The translations under genes were made by a program, and so were the position numbers. From Chloroflexi bacterium RIFCSPLOWO2_02_FULL_71_16 (lineage in GTDB: Bacteria; Chloroflexota; Limnocylindria; P2-11E): a stretch of DNA of 5,051 nucleotides. The notes under the pieces are model-generated. The model made no database searches. It worked only from the letters and a program-made list of their open reading frames with translations, and had not been told where the DNA came from. This document shows positions 4,335 to 5,051 of the stretch, piece after piece; position 1 is the first letter of the stretch, and the number at the start of each line of letters is the position of its first letter. The stretch is from assembly GCA_001795345.1 (NCBI GenBank), contig MGON01000066.1:31573-36623 (forward strand), written 5' to 3'.

Positions 4335-5051
4335 CAGCGCGCCGGGTCCTCGTGACCGGCGGCGCCGGCTTCGTCGGCAGCCACGTGGTCGACGCGCTGT
4401 CCGCGGTCGGTGACGAGGTCGTGATCGTCGATGACCTCTCGACGGGGTCGCGCGCGAATCTCCCGCCCAGGATCGACCTGCGGGTCGTCGACGTCGCCGA
4501 CGGGCCGGCTCTCGGGCGCGCGGTCGAGGGCGAGCACTTCGACGCGGTCGTCCACTGCGCCGCCAAGACCAAGGTCGTGCAGTCGATGGAGCAGCCGGAG
4601 CTCTACCGCCGGGTGATCGTCGACGGCACGACGAACATCGTCGACGCCGCGCTCGCGACCGGTGCGCGTGACCTCGTGAACATCTCTACCGGCGGAGCCA
4701 TCTACGGCGAGACCCCGCGGTGCGCGGTCGAGGACGCCCCCCTCGACCCGCCCTCGCCGTACGGCCGGCTGAAGGCGGAGGCCGAGCTGGTCGCGCAGCG
4801 CGCGGGCCTTCGAGCGGTGACCCTGCGTCTCGCCAACGTCTACGGCCCGCGGCAGCGCACCGATCTCGAGGGCGGCGTGATCGCCATCTTCCTCGGGCGC
4901 TGGCGCTCGGGCCAGCCGCTCACCGTGTACGGGGACGGGAGCGCCGAGCGTGACTACCTGCACGTCGCGGACGTGACCGACGCGGTCCTCGCGGCGCTCA
5001 GCGCGAGCGTCGTCGGGGTGTACAACATCGGCACGGGCGTGGCGACCTCCG
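4331..5051 (+). CDS. NAD-dependent sugar-nucleotide epimerase/dehydratase (extended SDR), 3' truncated
   Basis: Extended short-chain dehydrogenases of this type act on NDP-sugars, usually UDP-glucose/galactose or dTDP-glucose, feeding cell-wall or polysaccharide synthesis in the cytoplasm. The first 240 residues of an expected 300-330 are present. Visible are the Rossmann glycine motif TGGAGFVGSH (9-18), the NAD-ribose acidic pair Asp34-Asp35 in VDDLSTG, HCAAKT (75-80), the STGGAIYGE segment carrying the catalytic Ser/Thr (119-127), the catalytic YGRLK (Tyr144, Lys148), and YGDGSAERDYLHVADV (200-215), the usual GalE-like substrate-side motif. Arg146-Leu147 replace the more common Ala-Ser in YxxxK, which is tolerated. 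The GTG start puts the glycine motif at the normal distance; an in-frame GTG at 4235 would add 32 unlikely residues. Substrate specificity cannot be read from the sequence, so no symbol is given. Confidence 0.9.
   Translation, partial: MTARRVLVTGGAGFVGSHVVDALSAVGDEVVIVDDLSTGSRANLPPRIDLRVVDVADGPALGRAVEGEHFDAVVHCAAKTKVVQSMEQPELYRRVIVDGTTNIVDAALATGARDLVNISTGGAIYGETPRCAVEDAPLDPPSPYGRLKAEAELVAQRAGLRAVTLRLANVYGPRQRTDLEGGVIAIFLGRWRSGQPLTVYGDGSAERDYLHVADVTDAVLAALSASVVGVYNIGTGVATS

Noticed and set aside
4289..4963. 224-codon minus-strand frame opposite the epimerase
   Set aside because: It is antisense to an SDR with all catalytic motifs and has shadow-frame composition.
1..5051. CRISPR array, tRNA or rRNA genes, insertion sequence
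   Set aside because: No regularly spaced repeats, no tRNA-like cloverleaf or rRNA stretch, and no transposase or terminal inverted repeats were found by reading.

Overview
The window is GC-rich DNA (roughly 70 % by eye, not counted) with tightly packed, often overlapping genes and strong G/C preference at third codon positions. Three things point to a high-GC bacterium using Gram-positive-type control signals: a ribosomal L9 gene near dnaB, a GAAC-N4-GTTC LexA-type box, and a TTGTCCACA DnaA-type box. Actinomycetota (for example a Thermoleophilia-like lineage) or Chloroflexota both fit. No feature decides between them, and this placement is inference.

Layout. Positions 1-1356 hold a plus-strand run of four genes: the 3' end of an unidentified gene with a charged helical tail, a 61-residue single-span membrane protein, rplI (ribosomal protein L9), and a 195-residue membrane-anchored protein resembling the YpmS/DUF2140 or LmeA/DUF2993 families. 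The genes overlap by 14 nt, are separated by 6 nt, or share an ATGA, so they are probably co-transcribed and translationally coupled. Positions 4023-1364 (minus strand) hold two different full-length DnaB-family replicative helicases, joined by an ATGA overlap. Both keep the Walker A, catalytic Glu, Walker B and arginine-finger motifs. The two blocks converge with only 7 nt between stop codons. From 4331 to the right edge, on the plus strand, lies the start of an NAD-dependent sugar-nucleotide epimerase/dehydratase (extended SDR).

The 307-nt divergent gap at 4024-4330 is the most interesting stretch. Directly in front of the dnaB pair, and touching its Shine-Dalgarno, is a GAAC-N4-GTTC palindrome, the core of the LexA (SOS) operator of Gram-positive bacteria. 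Further in lie two perfect or near-perfect dyads, five TCCAC/GTGGA DnaA-box cores within about 110 bp (one of them TTGTCCACA), a local AT-rich patch, a 7-bp hairpin, and an 18-codon ORF that shares a GTGA with the epimerase start.

Working interpretation: a replication-associated locus in which a two-helicase operon may be induced by DNA damage and possibly sensed by DnaA. The paired helicases could form mixed hexamers or divide routine and repair replication. That functional idea is inference; the gene structure and the palindrome are directly visible.
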